The notes beneath the pieces were generated by a model. It made no database searches and was not told where the DNA came from. It saw nothing but the letters and a program-made list of their open reading frames with translations. DNA of 53,763 nt, taken from NCBI GenBank assembly GCA_904501735.1, contig CAJGBY010000015.1, positions 1 to 53,763 of the forward strand. Direction: 5' to 3'. The DNA is from an uncultured Muribaculaceae bacterium. GTDB taxonomy: Bacteria; Bacteroidota; Bacteroidia; Bacteroidales; Muribaculaceae. The stretch's first letter is position 1; each line of letters begins with the position of its first letter. The position numbers were made by a program, and so were the translations under genes. Positions 17,101-25,499 of the stretch are shown here, one piece after another.

Positions 17101-17461
17101 CGTCGAGCGCAGTAGTGTTGGTTTTCATGATTATGGTCAAATCGTTGACAGCCTTCACTTCTTGTGTGATGTAGCCTATGTAGGATATCCTTAGTATGGC
17201 ATTGGGCGTAGTGCGCAATGAAAAATGACCATCAAGGTTGGTTTGCGTGCCACGCGTTGTACCCAATTCAAGTACCGATGCACCGATGATAGGTTCGCCT
17301 TTGTCGTCGATTACTTTTCCTGATATATTAATGAGCAATTCCTGCTGTGTTTGAACTTCGGCTTTTAATGAGACCCAAGGATATAGAAAAATGGCTTGCA
17401 GAAACAATAATCGTAGCAGAAGTGCGTAATCGGTACTGAGAATATGAGTTGTGCTTTTCAT
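14126..17461 (-). CDS. SusC/RagA-family TonB-dependent transporter
   Basis: 1111 residues from the ATG at 17461, which gives a plausible signal peptide. Order: an N-terminal carboxypeptidase-regulatory-like domain (ISGKVIDDKGEPIIGASV through TIIMKTNTTAL), the DEIVVVGYG TonB-box region, the plug domain (LQGTVSGLSVVNSQGG, SIRGVGTL, ILVDGVP, SVLKDAASSSIYGARAAFGVI), and a beta-barrel ending in an aromatic residue (SFGIQASF). It imports a bulky substrate across the outer membrane using TonB energy, with SusD as its partner. No anti-sigma or hybrid sensor gene is adjacent. No promoter matching the -7 consensus was seen upstream on the minus strand. Confidence 0.93.
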   Translation of the reverse strand: MKSTTHILSTDYALLLRLLFLQAIFLYPWVSLKAEVQTQQELLINISGKVIDDKGEPIIGASVLELGTTRGTQTNLDGHFSLRTTPNAILRISYIGYITQEVKAVNDLTIIMKTNTTALDEIVVVGYGQQKKVNLTGAVATVDIARNLEGRPQQDLSKALQGTVSGLSVVNSQGGINNEPSLSIRGVGTLSNNAQSAPYILVDGVPMEDISFLNTQDIQSISVLKDAASSSIYGARAAFGVILITTKSAKNVDRLTVSYSNNFAWDSPTYLPDYPNVPTQLHALSQANRRAGIENELFGMYLDDMLHYAVAWEQQNNGKKSNYREMRHFVSWDDVGDYSVNPDGSGAMYYADWDVRNIMFRKSTPSMSHNISVQGSSEKANFYASFGYNSKDGVLKFNTDKLTKYNFNANINYDITSWLQSGIRFNYSDKKYTQPNARRSTYTYLWRWGSFFGPYGTINGIDARNDIAYLKQAATASDNTSFTKLSAYIKAIVSKDLTINADYTVDITNRDYSEPGYPVTFYNTWGGNISSPTTLNAGIGTYIYESNTRATKWNLNAYANYSYTFDSDHNINVMLGINGESEHSQQFWAKRTNIYSTDTPQLSLAYGTQTTGSKANQWSAAGYFGRINYDWRGVWLLELNGRYDGSSRFPKNDHWAFFPSASVGYRFSEDKYFEKLKGSINNGKLRFSYGEIGNQAVGNYMFLSTISPISLGNTYWLDPDGNKIAALGAPTYVDSSLSWERIETIDVGLDLGFFNDQVSLSLDWFQRTTRDMLAPGRAMPATLGTDAPYTNSGSLRTRGWELNLSLHHKFGDWDTYATFNLSDATTKVTSWNDDSRLLNSYYSGMTYGDIWGFVTDRYFTTEDFNPDGSYKDGIASQSSLEQGSFHYGPGDIKFKDINNDGTIDGGKGTAEDHGDLTVIGNSLPRYEYSFHLGTTWRGFDIDCFFQGVGKRSQWTQSAFVMPFMRGADAIYSNQTSYNYYDYETDTYHIDQSNEYPMLYPGNTDYGTISVLKRGNHNFYPQTRYLVNMAYLRFKNITIGYSVPSKVINKIQLSKLRFYFSAENICNIIKRSKYPIDPEINTSEEGSDLGNGTWGRVAPITRTISFGIQASF

Positions 17462-17568
17462 ATTTAGAACGGGTATTGAAATTTCATACTGATATAACAT
17501 TTAAGAAGAAATAATGTTTTGTGTGAGAGAAAAAGGGGAAGAAATGATAAATGTGTTGAAATAATTAG

Positions 17569-17576
17569 TAACTTTG
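17569..17576 (+). promoter_or_regulatory. Promoter -7 box for the DUF805 gene
   Basis: TAACTTTG, 43 bases before the ATG at 17620. No -33 TTTG at the usual spacing. Confidence 0.5.
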
Positions 17577-17619
17577 TAGAAGAAGAAACTGAATTACTAA
17601 ATCTTAAAAATTAGAATTT

Positions 17620-17970
17620 ATGAAATGGTTTAAGAAATGCGTAACAACTGATTATGCGAACTTTAATGGTCGTGCTCGTCGTGAAGAGTATTGGATGTTT
17701 GTATTGTTTAACATGATTATTGCTGCCGTGTTGGGCTTCGTGTTGGGACTTTTAAGTTTGCCAGATTGGTTGGCTTATATTTACTCATTGGCAATCGTAG
17801 TACCAAACATTGCTGTTAGCGTGCGTCGCCTTCATGATATTGGTAAAAGTGGGTTGTGGTGCTTGATAGGTTTAATTCCATTTATTGGCGCAATTTGGTT
17901 GCTAATATTGTTCTGCAAGGATAGTGAACCAGGAGCAAATAAGTATGGCGAAAATCCAAAAGGTTTATAA
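17620..17970 (+). CDS. DUF805 inner-membrane protein (YhaH-like)
   Basis: 116 residues. It starts with the family pattern YANFNGRARREEYWMFVLFN and contains the motif SVRRLHDIGKSGLW. Three or four membrane segments are evident (about 25-45, 50-68, 80-98). DUF805 proteins are small inner-membrane proteins without an assigned biochemical role. The gene has its own promoter box and terminator, so it is probably monocistronic. Confidence 0.88.
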   Translation: MKWFKKCVTTDYANFNGRARREEYWMFVLFNMIIAAVLGFVLGLLSLPDWLAYIYSLAIVVPNIAVSVRRLHDIGKSGLWCLIGLIPFIGAIWLLILFCKDSEPGANKYGENPKGL

Positions 17971-17992
17971 AAAACAAAAATAAATTAAGATT

Positions 17993-18027
17993 ATCGGGCA
18001 ATGCAATGAGCGTTGCTCGATTTTTTT
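17993..18027 (+). terminator. Rho-independent terminator
   Basis: ATCGGGCAATGC (17993-18004) pairs with GCGTTGCTCGAT (18010-18021) with two G-U pairs, followed by seven T. Confidence 0.85.
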
Positions 18028-18095
18028 GTGATTAAAAATTGAGTGGGAGATTTGATTTTTTGTCGTAAGTGGAGTGAAAAGTCACTTTTTTTATG

Positions 18096-18103
18096 TAAGT
18101 TTG
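18096..18103 (+). promoter_or_regulatory. Promoter -7 box of the cyclophilin/M16 operon
   Basis: TAAGTTTG fits TAnnTTTG and lies 27 bases before the ATG at 18131. Confidence 0.5.
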
Positions 18104-18130
18104 CAATTACTTTTGAAAATATAGATATAT

Positions 18131-18505
18131 ATGGTCGAAGAATTGAAGAAACAATTAGCAAAAGATCCTGATGGATTGCTAACATACGAATTTATCGCGA
18201 ATAATATTGACTCGATAGATGATATAATGCCCGAATTGGCTGCAAATATTATAAATGTAGATATGACAGGTCAATTTGTGGTGAGTGCAGCTCGCTATTT
18301 GAATGCAATCGACAAAGAAAAATATGCCGAAAGTATAGATATGCTTGTTAAAGCAGCGATAGAAAAAGATCGTGAGCGCAAATATCTTGGCGATTTGACT
18401 GTGAGCCTTTGGGGTGCAGATTATAAAGAGCATGCTGAAGAGTTGAGCGCTCAATATGATAATTTCCGTCGCATATATAAGCGACTTTATGCAGTGGGAA
18501 TTTAA
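18131..18505 (+). CDS. Conserved helical protein of unknown function
   Basis: 124 residues, probably all-helical and cytoplasmic: no signal peptide, membrane segment or metal motif. The sequence reads as successive amphipathic helices (MVEELKKQLAKDPDG, MPELAANIINVD, SAARYLNAIDKEKY, DMLVKAAIEKDRERKYLGD). I do not recognise a named family. It lies 12 bases upstream of the cyclophilin gene and starts that operon, which may point to an accessory role in envelope protein folding or turnover. That link rests on position alone. Confidence 0.6.
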   Translation: MVEELKKQLAKDPDGLLTYEFIANNIDSIDDIMPELAANIINVDMTGQFVVSAARYLNAIDKEKYAESIDMLVKAAIEKDRERKYLGDLTVSLWGADYKEHAEELSAQYDNFRRIYKRLYAVGI

Positions 18506-18517
18506 TTGTAGAAAACT

Positions 18518-19393
18518 ATGATAAAAAATAATTTAGTGTTGGTGGTGGCAATGCTATTTGCCTTCGTAGCATGTAGTAATGGCACAACTGCGCAACAGCA
18601 ATCAACCGAAACTAAAATAGTAGAGAAACAAAAAGTAATTATACCAGATATGACAAAAGTAGAATTGAATACCTCACTTGGAACTATTGTAGTGGGGCTG
18701 TATAAGGAAACTCCAAAGCATCACGATAATTTCGTGAAACTTGTAAAAGAAGGTTATTATGATGGCGTGCTTTTCCATCGCGTGATAAATAATTTCATGA
18801 TCCAAACAGGCGACGGAAATTCAAAGACTGCAAAGCCAGGACAAATGCTTGGAACAGGTGACCCAGGTTACACTATCGAAGCTGAATTTGTATATCCTAA
18901 GTTCTTCCACAAGCGTGGTGCTCTTGCAGCAGCTCGTACAGCTGACCAAGTGAATCCAGAACGCCGTTCAAGTGGCTCACAATTCTATATTGTAACAGGA
19001 AAGGCATATAATGAACAGCAATTGATGCAAATGGAACACCAAATGCAACAAATGAATTTGCAAAGTATTTTCCAAGCAAAGGCTGCTGCACATCAAAAGG
19101 AAATCATGAAGCTAAGAATGGCTCGTGATACTGCTGGTACTGAGGCACTTCGTCAACAACTTATTGCTGAAACAGAAGCAGAAGCTGCAAAGAATCCAGT
19201 TAAGTTGACTGATGCTCAACGTGAAGCATATAGCACAGTAGGTGGTACACCTCACTTGGATAACCAATACACAGTATTTGGTGAAGTTCTTGAAGGAATG
19301 GATGTAGTAGCAAAGATTGAAGCTGCTAATACCGATCGCAACGACCGTCCAACCGAAGACATAAAGATAATTTCAGCTAAAGTAGTAGAATGA
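18518..19393 (+). CDS. Cyclophilin-type peptidyl-prolyl isomerase lipoprotein with an insert
   Basis: 291 residues. A lipoprotein signal ends at Cys19 (FAFVAC), so it acts in the envelope. The cyclophilin fold spans about 48-162 and 241-290. It shows the catalytic FHRVI (Phe86-His87-Arg88), NNFMIQTGDG, GALAAARTADQVNP, GSQFYIVTG and FGEVLEG. It speeds cis-trans isomerisation of X-Pro bonds in exported proteins. Between QFYIVTG and the last strand is an insert of about 78 residues (163-240) rich in Met, Gln, Ala and Glu, predicted helical. The cyclophilin core proper does not contain this. Its stop overlaps the start of the M16 protease gene (ATGA), so they are translationally coupled. Confidence 0.88.
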   Translation: MIKNNLVLVVAMLFAFVACSNGTTAQQQSTETKIVEKQKVIIPDMTKVELNTSLGTIVVGLYKETPKHHDNFVKLVKEGYYDGVLFHRVINNFMIQTGDGNSKTAKPGQMLGTGDPGYTIEAEFVYPKFFHKRGALAAARTADQVNPERRSSGSQFYIVTGKAYNEQQLMQMEHQMQQMNLQSIFQAKAAAHQKEIMKLRMARDTAGTEALRQQLIAETEAEAAKNPVKLTDAQREAYSTVGGTPHLDNQYTVFGEVLEGMDVVAKIEAANTDRNDRPTEDIKIISAKVVE

Positions 19394-20628
19394 TAGAGGT
19401 AAAAACCTATACACTTGCTAATGGGTTGAGACTAATCCACCATAAAGACGCTACCACACGAATGGTAGCGTTAAATTTATTGTATAAGGTGGGTGCAAGA
19501 AACGAAAATCCCGAAAAAACTGGTTATGCTCACTTGCTTGAGCACCTTATGTTTAGTGGGTCGGCAAATGCAGAGTCGTATGACGAACCATTGCAAGCAG
19601 CAGGAGGCGAAAGTAATGCGTGGACAAGTAATGATGTAACCAATTATTACGATATCGTTCCTGCTCATAATGTGGAGACAGCATTTTGGCTTGAGAGTGA
19701 TAGACTACTACAATTGTCGTTGACCGAGAAGAAATTTGAAGCTCAAAAGAGTGTTGTTATCGAGGAATTCAAACAGCGTTGCTTGAATACACCTTATGGC
19801 GATGTGGGGCATATCATAAGAGAAAATGCGTACAAGGTACATCCATATAGATGGCCCGTGATAGGATTGAGCACCGATGTGATAGCATCGGCAACACTCG
19901 ATGATGCTTGGGATTTTTTTTATAGCCATTATTCACCCGATAATCTAATTATGTGCGTGTCGGGCAATATCGAATTAGATAGAGCCGTGGAACTGACCGA
20001 GAAATGGTTTGGAGGAATAGCAAAGCGTAATGTGAAGTCGCAGATTATACCTGCAGAACCACTGCAATTGGAACCACGAAGAGTGTGCGTGCAACGCGAT
20101 GTGCCTAAGAATATGATTTTGAAGGCTTATAGAATGTGTGGCCGTACCGACAAGGATTATCAAACAAGCGACATTATAAGTGATGTGCTTGCAAATGGTA
20201 ATTCGGCTCGTTTCTTCCGAAATGTGCTTATGAAAACCGATGTGTTCTCATCGCTTGATGCTTCGATAGGAGGAAGCCTTGATCCAGGCTTGTTCTATGT
20301 GCGTGGTTATCTGCGTGATGGCGTAAGCTATGAAGAAGGAGAAGCTGTGATACAGAAGGAACTTGATTCGTTCTTGAATGAAGGCGCAAGTGAGTATGAA
20401 ATAACCAAATATGTGAACAAATTGGTGTCGCGCGAGATGTTTGAGAATGTAAGTTATCAAGAAAAGGCGACTAAATTATGTGCATACGAATTCCAATCAT
20501 GCGTGGATGATATCAATGCCGAAGAATCAAAATATAGAGCAATAACATGCGATGATGTGAAGCGAGTGGCACGCGATATTTTGAACGAAAAGAATTGTAC
20601 CACACTTTTTTATGGCAATTTAGAATAA
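19390..20628 (+). CDS. M16-family zinc metallopeptidase
   Basis: 412 residues, the single-unit M16B size. The inverted zinc motif HLLEH (His48, Glu51, His52) is present, and the downstream ligand region reads VVIEEFKQR (Glu125/126). The C-terminal half is the inactive M16 domain (SRMFF-type ARFFRNVLMK, FYVRGYLRDG). There is no signal peptide, so it is either cytoplasmic or exported by an unseen route. Such proteases degrade short peptides. The 4-base overlap with the cyclophilin lipoprotein suggests linked roles in protein quality control, an inference from gene order. Confidence 0.87.
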   Translation: MIEVKTYTLANGLRLIHHKDATTRMVALNLLYKVGARNENPEKTGYAHLLEHLMFSGSANAESYDEPLQAAGGESNAWTSNDVTNYYDIVPAHNVETAFWLESDRLLQLSLTEKKFEAQKSVVIEEFKQRCLNTPYGDVGHIIRENAYKVHPYRWPVIGLSTDVIASATLDDAWDFFYSHYSPDNLIMCVSGNIELDRAVELTEKWFGGIAKRNVKSQIIPAEPLQLEPRRVCVQRDVPKNMILKAYRMCGRTDKDYQTSDIISDVLANGNSARFFRNVLMKTDVFSSLDASIGGSLDPGLFYVRGYLRDGVSYEEGEAVIQKELDSFLNEGASEYEITKYVNKLVSREMFENVSYQEKATKLCAYEFQSCVDDINAEESKYRAITCDDVKRVARDILNEKNCTTLFYGNLE

Positions 20629-20675
20629 AAAACACTCATTTTGAAGATAAAGCAGAAAAAAGTTTTTTATAAAAA

Positions 20676-20706
20676 TTGTCTTAACAACGGGAAAGTTGTA
20701 TATTTG
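20676..20706 (+). promoter_or_regulatory. Promoter of the DUF349 gene
   Basis: TTG (20676-20678), 20 bases, then TATATTTG (20699-20706), a good Bacteroidota promoter 52 bases before the ATG at 20759. Confidence 0.65.
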
Positions 20707-20758
20707 TAAATTGAATGATTGAATGTGGCAATGTTGCCACTTATAAAAAAAAATTAAT

Positions 20759-22606
20759 ATGGATTTGCGTGAAAAATCTTTGACCAATGAAAACTTGGAA
20801 AAAGAAACCTTGAATGAAACTGCAGAATTTGCTGCAGAATCTGTGAATGAGAATACCGAAGCTAATTCGGAAGTTGTAACTTTAGCTGAGGAAATTGCAG
20901 TGTCACAATACAGCGCACTTGGTAAGAGTGAGCTTGTAGATGCTATGGTGTCGTTGCTTGACGAACCTGTGGAAACAGTGCGTGAAGCAGTAGCCCAAAT
21001 TAAGATGGCATTCTACGCATTGCGTAAGGCTGAGGTTGAGGCTGAAAAGGCTGAATTTGTTGCTGCAGGTAATGATGAAGCTGCATTTGAAGCTAAAGAA
21101 GATGCCGAAGAAGCTCGCATGAAAGATGTATTGAATCAACTAAAAGAAAAAAGAGCTGAATTTAATAACGCTCAAGAAGCAATGCGTCAAGAAAATCTCT
21201 CAAAGAAGCGTGCAATCATTGAAGAAATAAAGGCTATCGCTGTTGATCCAGACGGCGTAAACAAACAATATAATCGCGTACAACAACTACAACAAGAGTT
21301 TAAAGTAATAGGTGAAGTGCCTGCAACTGAAACTACTGAGTTGTGGAAGGATTATCAACAAGCAACTGAAAGTTTCTATGATTTGTTGAAGATTAATAAA
21401 GAATTGCGCGACTATGACTTCAAGAAAAATCTTGAAATCAAGCAACAACTATGTGCCGAAGCTGAAGAACTTGGTGCAAAAGAAGATGTAGTGGTAGCAT
21501 TCCGTCGTTTACAAGAACTACACAACCAATGGCGTGAAACAGGCCCTGTGGCAAAAGAATTGCGTGAAGACTTGTGGAATCGCTTTAAGGAAGCATCATC
21601 GGTAATCAATAAGAAATATCAATCTTTCTTTGAAGATCGTAAGTCAAAGGAAAAAGAAAATGAATTGGCTAAGGTGGCTATCTGCGAAAAGGTAGAGGCT
21701 ATCGATTTAGCATCATTGAAGACTTATGCTGCATGGGAAGAAGCTACAAAGGGCGTTATCGCATTGCAAGAAGAATGGAAGAAACTTGGTTTTGCATCAC
21801 GCAAGGTGAATGCTGATTTGTTTGCTCGCTTCCGTAAGTCATGTGATGAATTCTTTGCAAGTAAAGCAGCATTCTTTAAGGGTATGAAGGAAGAACTTGC
21901 AGTGAATTTGCAAAAGAAGATTGCTCTATGCGAAAAGGCTGAAGCATTGAAGGATTCAACCGATTGGAAGAAGACTGCTGATGTGCTTGTTGCATTGCAA
22001 AAGGAATGGAAAACTATTGGTGCTGTGGCAAAGAAGCAAAGCGATACTGTGTGGAAACGCTTTATTGCTGCTTGTGATGCATTCTTTGAAGCAAAGAATA
22101 AGCAAAGCAACAATGCTCGCAAGGTGGAACATGACAACTTGAAGGCAAAGAAAGAAATTATCGCATCAATTAAGGCTATTCTTGCTGACGAAGCTGAAAC
22201 TGAAGGTGGAAAGAAGGTGCGTGAATTGATGAAGAAATGGCAAGAAGTGGGCCATGTACCATTCAAGGAAAAGGATAAAATCTACGCTGAATATAAGGAA
22301 TCTATCGATCGCGCATTCGATAAGTTTGATATGAAGGAAGTGAAGGCTACATTGAGCAACTATGAAAACTCAATAAGCCAAATGACCGATAAGGATAAGA
22401 TTTATCGTGAACGCGAATTCTTGATGAGAAATTACGAGCAAAAACGCAACGAACTCAAGACATTCGATAATAATATGGGATTCTTCAATACTACATCAAA
22501 GAGTGGAAACTCAATGGTTAAGGAAATGGAGCGTAGAATTCAAAAGATTAAAGATGAGTTGGCTCTAATCGAAAAGAAGATTGAGCTTATCGATAGCAAG
22601 ATATAA
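20759..22606 (+). CDS. DUF349 repeat protein
   Basis: 615 residues, highly charged and almost entirely helical. At least five repeats carry the DUF349 pattern, a W or L followed by K-x-[FV]G and a Trp-x-[RK]-[FY] core: EFKVIGEVPATETTELWKDY, QWRETGPVAKELREDLWNRF, EWKKLGFASRKVNADLFARF, EWKTIGAVAKKQSDTVWKRF, KWQEVGHVPFKEKDKIYAEY. The C-terminus is a coiled coil (about 545-615). There is no signal peptide. DUF349 proteins are widespread and abundant in Bacteroidota, but their biochemical role is not established. The gene is monocistronic, with its own promoter and terminator. Confidence 0.85.
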   Translation: MDLREKSLTNENLEKETLNETAEFAAESVNENTEANSEVVTLAEEIAVSQYSALGKSELVDAMVSLLDEPVETVREAVAQIKMAFYALRKAEVEAEKAEFVAAGNDEAAFEAKEDAEEARMKDVLNQLKEKRAEFNNAQEAMRQENLSKKRAIIEEIKAIAVDPDGVNKQYNRVQQLQQEFKVIGEVPATETTELWKDYQQATESFYDLLKINKELRDYDFKKNLEIKQQLCAEAEELGAKEDVVVAFRRLQELHNQWRETGPVAKELREDLWNRFKEASSVINKKYQSFFEDRKSKEKENELAKVAICEKVEAIDLASLKTYAAWEEATKGVIALQEEWKKLGFASRKVNADLFARFRKSCDEFFASKAAFFKGMKEELAVNLQKKIALCEKAEALKDSTDWKKTADVLVALQKEWKTIGAVAKKQSDTVWKRFIAACDAFFEAKNKQSNNARKVEHDNLKAKKEIIASIKAILADEAETEGGKKVRELMKKWQEVGHVPFKEKDKIYAEYKESIDRAFDKFDMKEVKATLSNYENSISQMTDKDKIYREREFLMRNYEQKRNELKTFDNNMGFFNTTSKSGNSMVKEMERRIQKIKDELALIEKKIELIDSKI

Positions 22607-22645
22607 TATTAGCAATGTCACACTTGAATGGGTGTGAGTGAAATA

Positions 22646-22687
22646 ATCGAGCTACACCTAATATCATGGTGTAGCCCGATATTTTTT
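22646..22687 (+). terminator. Rho-independent terminator
   Basis: GCTACACC (22651-22658) pairs with GGTGTAGC (22668-22675), extended by ATCG/CGAT, and is followed by a run of T. Confidence 0.85.
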
Positions 22688-22739
22688 GAGTAAAAATGGC
22701 TATTGACGAGTAATCGTCGCCATATTGAATACGCAAGGA

Positions 22740-24116
22740 ATGAATAAGAAAGGACGATACGGACATTTGATAGGCGGAATACTCACAGTTTCCGATTTCG
22801 TAGTGCTCAATGTGCTATTTCTGCTTATTGGCTGGTGCGAAATAGGGGAGAGTATTAATGAATTCTTTACAAGGCAAGTTTGGTTTATTCTAAATGTTTG
22901 CTTTGTGATAGCTCATCTTATTGTTCCCGATTTGCATAGCAAACGAGTGGTGTATGCCGACAAGGTGGTGATGAATACATTACGCCTTGTAGCTGTACAT
23001 GCATTGGCGTTTGTGGCGATAATGTGGTTTCTCGATGGTGCAATGGGGTATAAACTGCTTGCAGGGTTCTATTGTTCGTTTGCCTTGGTGTTGATGGTGT
23101 GGTGGCTTGTATCTCGAAAGATATTGAAGGCTTATCGCACGCGAGGATTCAATTTTAAGCGAGTGGTGATAGTGGGCTGCAATGCAGTGGGTCGCCGATT
23201 GTTTGAGGAATTTGAATCGGATCAAGGATATGGCTACAAAGTGCTTGGAATGTTTGATAGCCGTGAGAATGCAAAGGATTGTGCGTGCTATAAGGGCGAG
23301 CTTGGAGATGTGGAGTCATTCCTGAAAGAATACAATATTGATGAGATGTATTGTGCGCTCGATGGCGAATTTGTGGTTACGCGTATGATACATTTGGCTG
23401 AATCGAACGCTGTGGATTTCTATTATTTGCCACAGATAGGCCGAACAGTGATGCGTCAATTCTCGCTTGATTCGGTAGGACGCGTGCCTGTGATGTCGGT
23501 GCGCTCAAATCCGTTGAGTAGTGCTGTGAATCGTTTCGTGAAACGAGTTTTTGACATTATTTTCTCAACAATTGTGTTGCTGTTCTCGCCAATAGTGTTG
23601 ATTCCTGTAAGTATTGCGATAAAATTATCGTCGCCAGGTCCTATATTCTTTAAGCAATTACGCACTGGATTCAGAGGAAAGGAATTTTATTGCTATAAGT
23701 TCCGTACAATGAAGGTGAATAAAGATGCTGATACAAAACAGGCAACTAAAAAAGACCCACGAAAGACAAAAGTGGGTGAATTCTTGCGCAAAACAAGTAT
23801 CGACGAATTACCTCAATTCTTCAATGTGTGGAGAGGTGATATGTCGGTGGTTGGACCTCGTCCACACATGCTTAAGCACACAAAAGACTATAGCGCACTA
23901 ATCGATAAATATATGCTTCGCCACACGATTAAACCAGGTATTACAGGTTGGGCTCAAGTGAATGGTTTTAGAGGGCAAACTGACCACTTGTGGCAGATGG
24001 AAAAGCGTGTAGAATATGATGTGTGGTATGCCGAAAATTGGAATTTCTTCCTTGATTTGAAGATCATTTTCTTGACGGTGTGGAATGTGTTCCGCGGCGA
24101 AAAGAATGCTTATTGA
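22740..24116 (+). CDS. Polyprenyl-phosphate sugar-1-phosphate transferase (WcaJ/WbaP type)
   Basis: 458 residues from the ATG at 22740; an in-frame TTG five codons upstream is less likely. It has four N-terminal membrane segments, a CoA-binding-like cytosolic domain (VVIVGCNAVGRRLFEEF), a fifth hydrophobic helix (KRVFDIIFSTIVLLFSPIVL) and the catalytic domain with KLSSPGPIFFKQLRTG, CYKFRTMK, LRKTSIDELPQFFNVWRGDM, VGPRP and KPGITGWAQVNGFRG. It transfers a sugar phosphate from a nucleotide sugar to undecaprenyl phosphate, beginning surface polysaccharide or glycan synthesis. No glycosyltransferase, flippase or polymerase genes lie near, so it may serve a pathway encoded elsewhere. Confidence 0.9.
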   Translation: MNKKGRYGHLIGGILTVSDFVVLNVLFLLIGWCEIGESINEFFTRQVWFILNVCFVIAHLIVPDLHSKRVVYADKVVMNTLRLVAVHALAFVAIMWFLDGAMGYKLLAGFYCSFALVLMVWWLVSRKILKAYRTRGFNFKRVVIVGCNAVGRRLFEEFESDQGYGYKVLGMFDSRENAKDCACYKGELGDVESFLKEYNIDEMYCALDGEFVVTRMIHLAESNAVDFYYLPQIGRTVMRQFSLDSVGRVPVMSVRSNPLSSAVNRFVKRVFDIIFSTIVLLFSPIVLIPVSIAIKLSSPGPIFFKQLRTGFRGKEFYCYKFRTMKVNKDADTKQATKKDPRKTKVGEFLRKTSIDELPQFFNVWRGDMSVVGPRPHMLKHTKDYSALIDKYMLRHTIKPGITGWAQVNGFRGQTDHLWQMEKRVEYDVWYAENWNFFLDLKIIFLTVWNVFRGEKNAY

Positions 24117-24254
24117 TAAGGCTTTAAATTGGGAAAATAGTTAGCTGGCGAGCTTTTTAGGTAGAGAATTAGGATGATAAAATAGCTCGCTGGGAGGAGG
24201 GATATAATAATGTTCCTCAAGGATTGATTGTATGAATAAATAAATAGTTTGAAT

Positions 24255-25406
24255 ATGACGGAAAAAGTAGCATGTATTCTTAAGGGAAAGGATAAACTTT
24301 GTGATGAAATAATCATTGTATTGCTTAATGCACTAAGTAAAGATGAACTAAGTGAATTGGATGAAGCATTATTGTTTGATGAAGAGAGTTTCTTTAAAAA
24401 GAGAGTTAAATATTTATTAAAAGATAAACTTGTAAAACAACCCAATAAATCAATATCGCTATTACTGAAGCAATTCTGCGACAAAAAGAGTAAGTGTGTG
24501 GTCTCATCACGCCGAGAATTGCAGAATAGGTATCCATATCAGTCGCAACAATGTCAGCGCAAGATTATAAGTGCATTCTTGATGTCGGGAGCGAAATCGG
24601 ACAGAAGATGGGCGTATAGCGTGTTGTATAAAGAGTGGGATTCTTATTTTAAAAATCTCATAGCTAAATTGTGGAAAGGACAACGAGAAACGATGTGTGA
24701 ATGGTTGGTCGTGAAGTATTTGCCAACCGATTTTCTGATGAACAATCTGGAGCTGTTCCATAAGTCATCGTATAAATTTCTATGTATCAGATTGGTGAAT
24801 ACAAAGGGTTTTACAATCGATAGGTCGATGTTGAATGACTATGATTATATTTATGTAGCAGCTAAGACAAAGATGGACATTGATAAAAAGTTTGTACAGC
24901 GCTTTCTGTATACTTATATTATTGAAACAATTAATGCAATGGACGATTTGTCATTAGAAATTGATTTGCGACCACGAAAAAGGTTTAATACAATTGGGGC
25001 AACAAGTTCATTGTGTGATTTGGGCAAAGTTCAAAAGATTTTGTGGTGTATGTCTGAGTTGGGAATGATAGACGAACTTATCGAATTTAATGGATGGGAA
25101 GTTGAAATATGGAACAAATATTATGAAACATGTGATGAGTTATGCGATGAAAATCTATTTAATACAAAAATATTCCGAGAATCAGTAAAATCGTTTGTAA
25201 CGCCAATTGAGTTATTGGAGTATGAGAAATCGAAAATGAGGGAGATTTTTGGCTGTGATTATGTGGACTATGAATTGAAAAGAGATGACTACTTAGAAGA
25301 GAGGAAAATCATAAAAGGTGGCGAAGAAAAGGTCAAGATGTTAGAAAAAATGAAAGCCGAAAATCCCGAATTCAGTGCGGTAATGGAAGACCTGGAATTG
25401 GAATGA
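24255..25406 (+). CDS. Large helical protein of unknown function
   Basis: 383 residues from the ATG at 24255; a TTG two codons upstream is the alternative. It has no signal peptide or transmembrane helix and is rich in Lys, Glu, Leu and Tyr. The order of amphipathic helices suggests an alpha-solenoid. Local landmarks are KYLLKDKLVKQPNKSISLLLKQFCDKK, a Trp-rich stretch around 115-150, and a charged C-terminal helix. I recognise no family. It is followed 93 bases later by a separate promoter, so it is probably its own unit. Confidence 0.55.
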   Translation: MTEKVACILKGKDKLCDEIIIVLLNALSKDELSELDEALLFDEESFFKKRVKYLLKDKLVKQPNKSISLLLKQFCDKKSKCVVSSRRELQNRYPYQSQQCQRKIISAFLMSGAKSDRRWAYSVLYKEWDSYFKNLIAKLWKGQRETMCEWLVVKYLPTDFLMNNLELFHKSSYKFLCIRLVNTKGFTIDRSMLNDYDYIYVAAKTKMDIDKKFVQRFLYTYIIETINAMDDLSLEIDLRPRKRFNTIGATSSLCDLGKVQKILWCMSELGMIDELIEFNGWEVEIWNKYYETCDELCDENLFNTKIFRESVKSFVTPIELLEYEKSKMREIFGCDYVDYELKRDDYLEERKIIKGGEEKVKMLEKMKAENPEFSAVMEDLELE

Positions 25407-25443
25407 AAAAGTGGTTTTTGAGGTAAATTACAAGATGTTTTTA

Positions 25444-25474
25444 TTGATAAATAGATATAATTGAATTAAATTTG
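25444..25474 (+). promoter_or_regulatory. Promoter of the small envelope-gene cluster
   Basis: TTG (25444-25446), 20 bases, TAAATTTG (25467-25474), then 25 bases to the ATG at 25500. Confidence 0.65.
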
Positions 25475-25499
25475 TGGAGCGAAATAAAATAGTTGAATT

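Noticed and set aside
21724..22266. 180-residue open frame on the minus strand
   Set aside because: Antisense shadow of the DUF349 repeats, Ser/Phe-rich and without any start signal.
24141..24190. Inverted repeat GCGAGCT/AGCTCGC after the sugar transferase
   Set aside because: Seven-base arms with a 29-base loop and no T-run; too weak to call a terminator.
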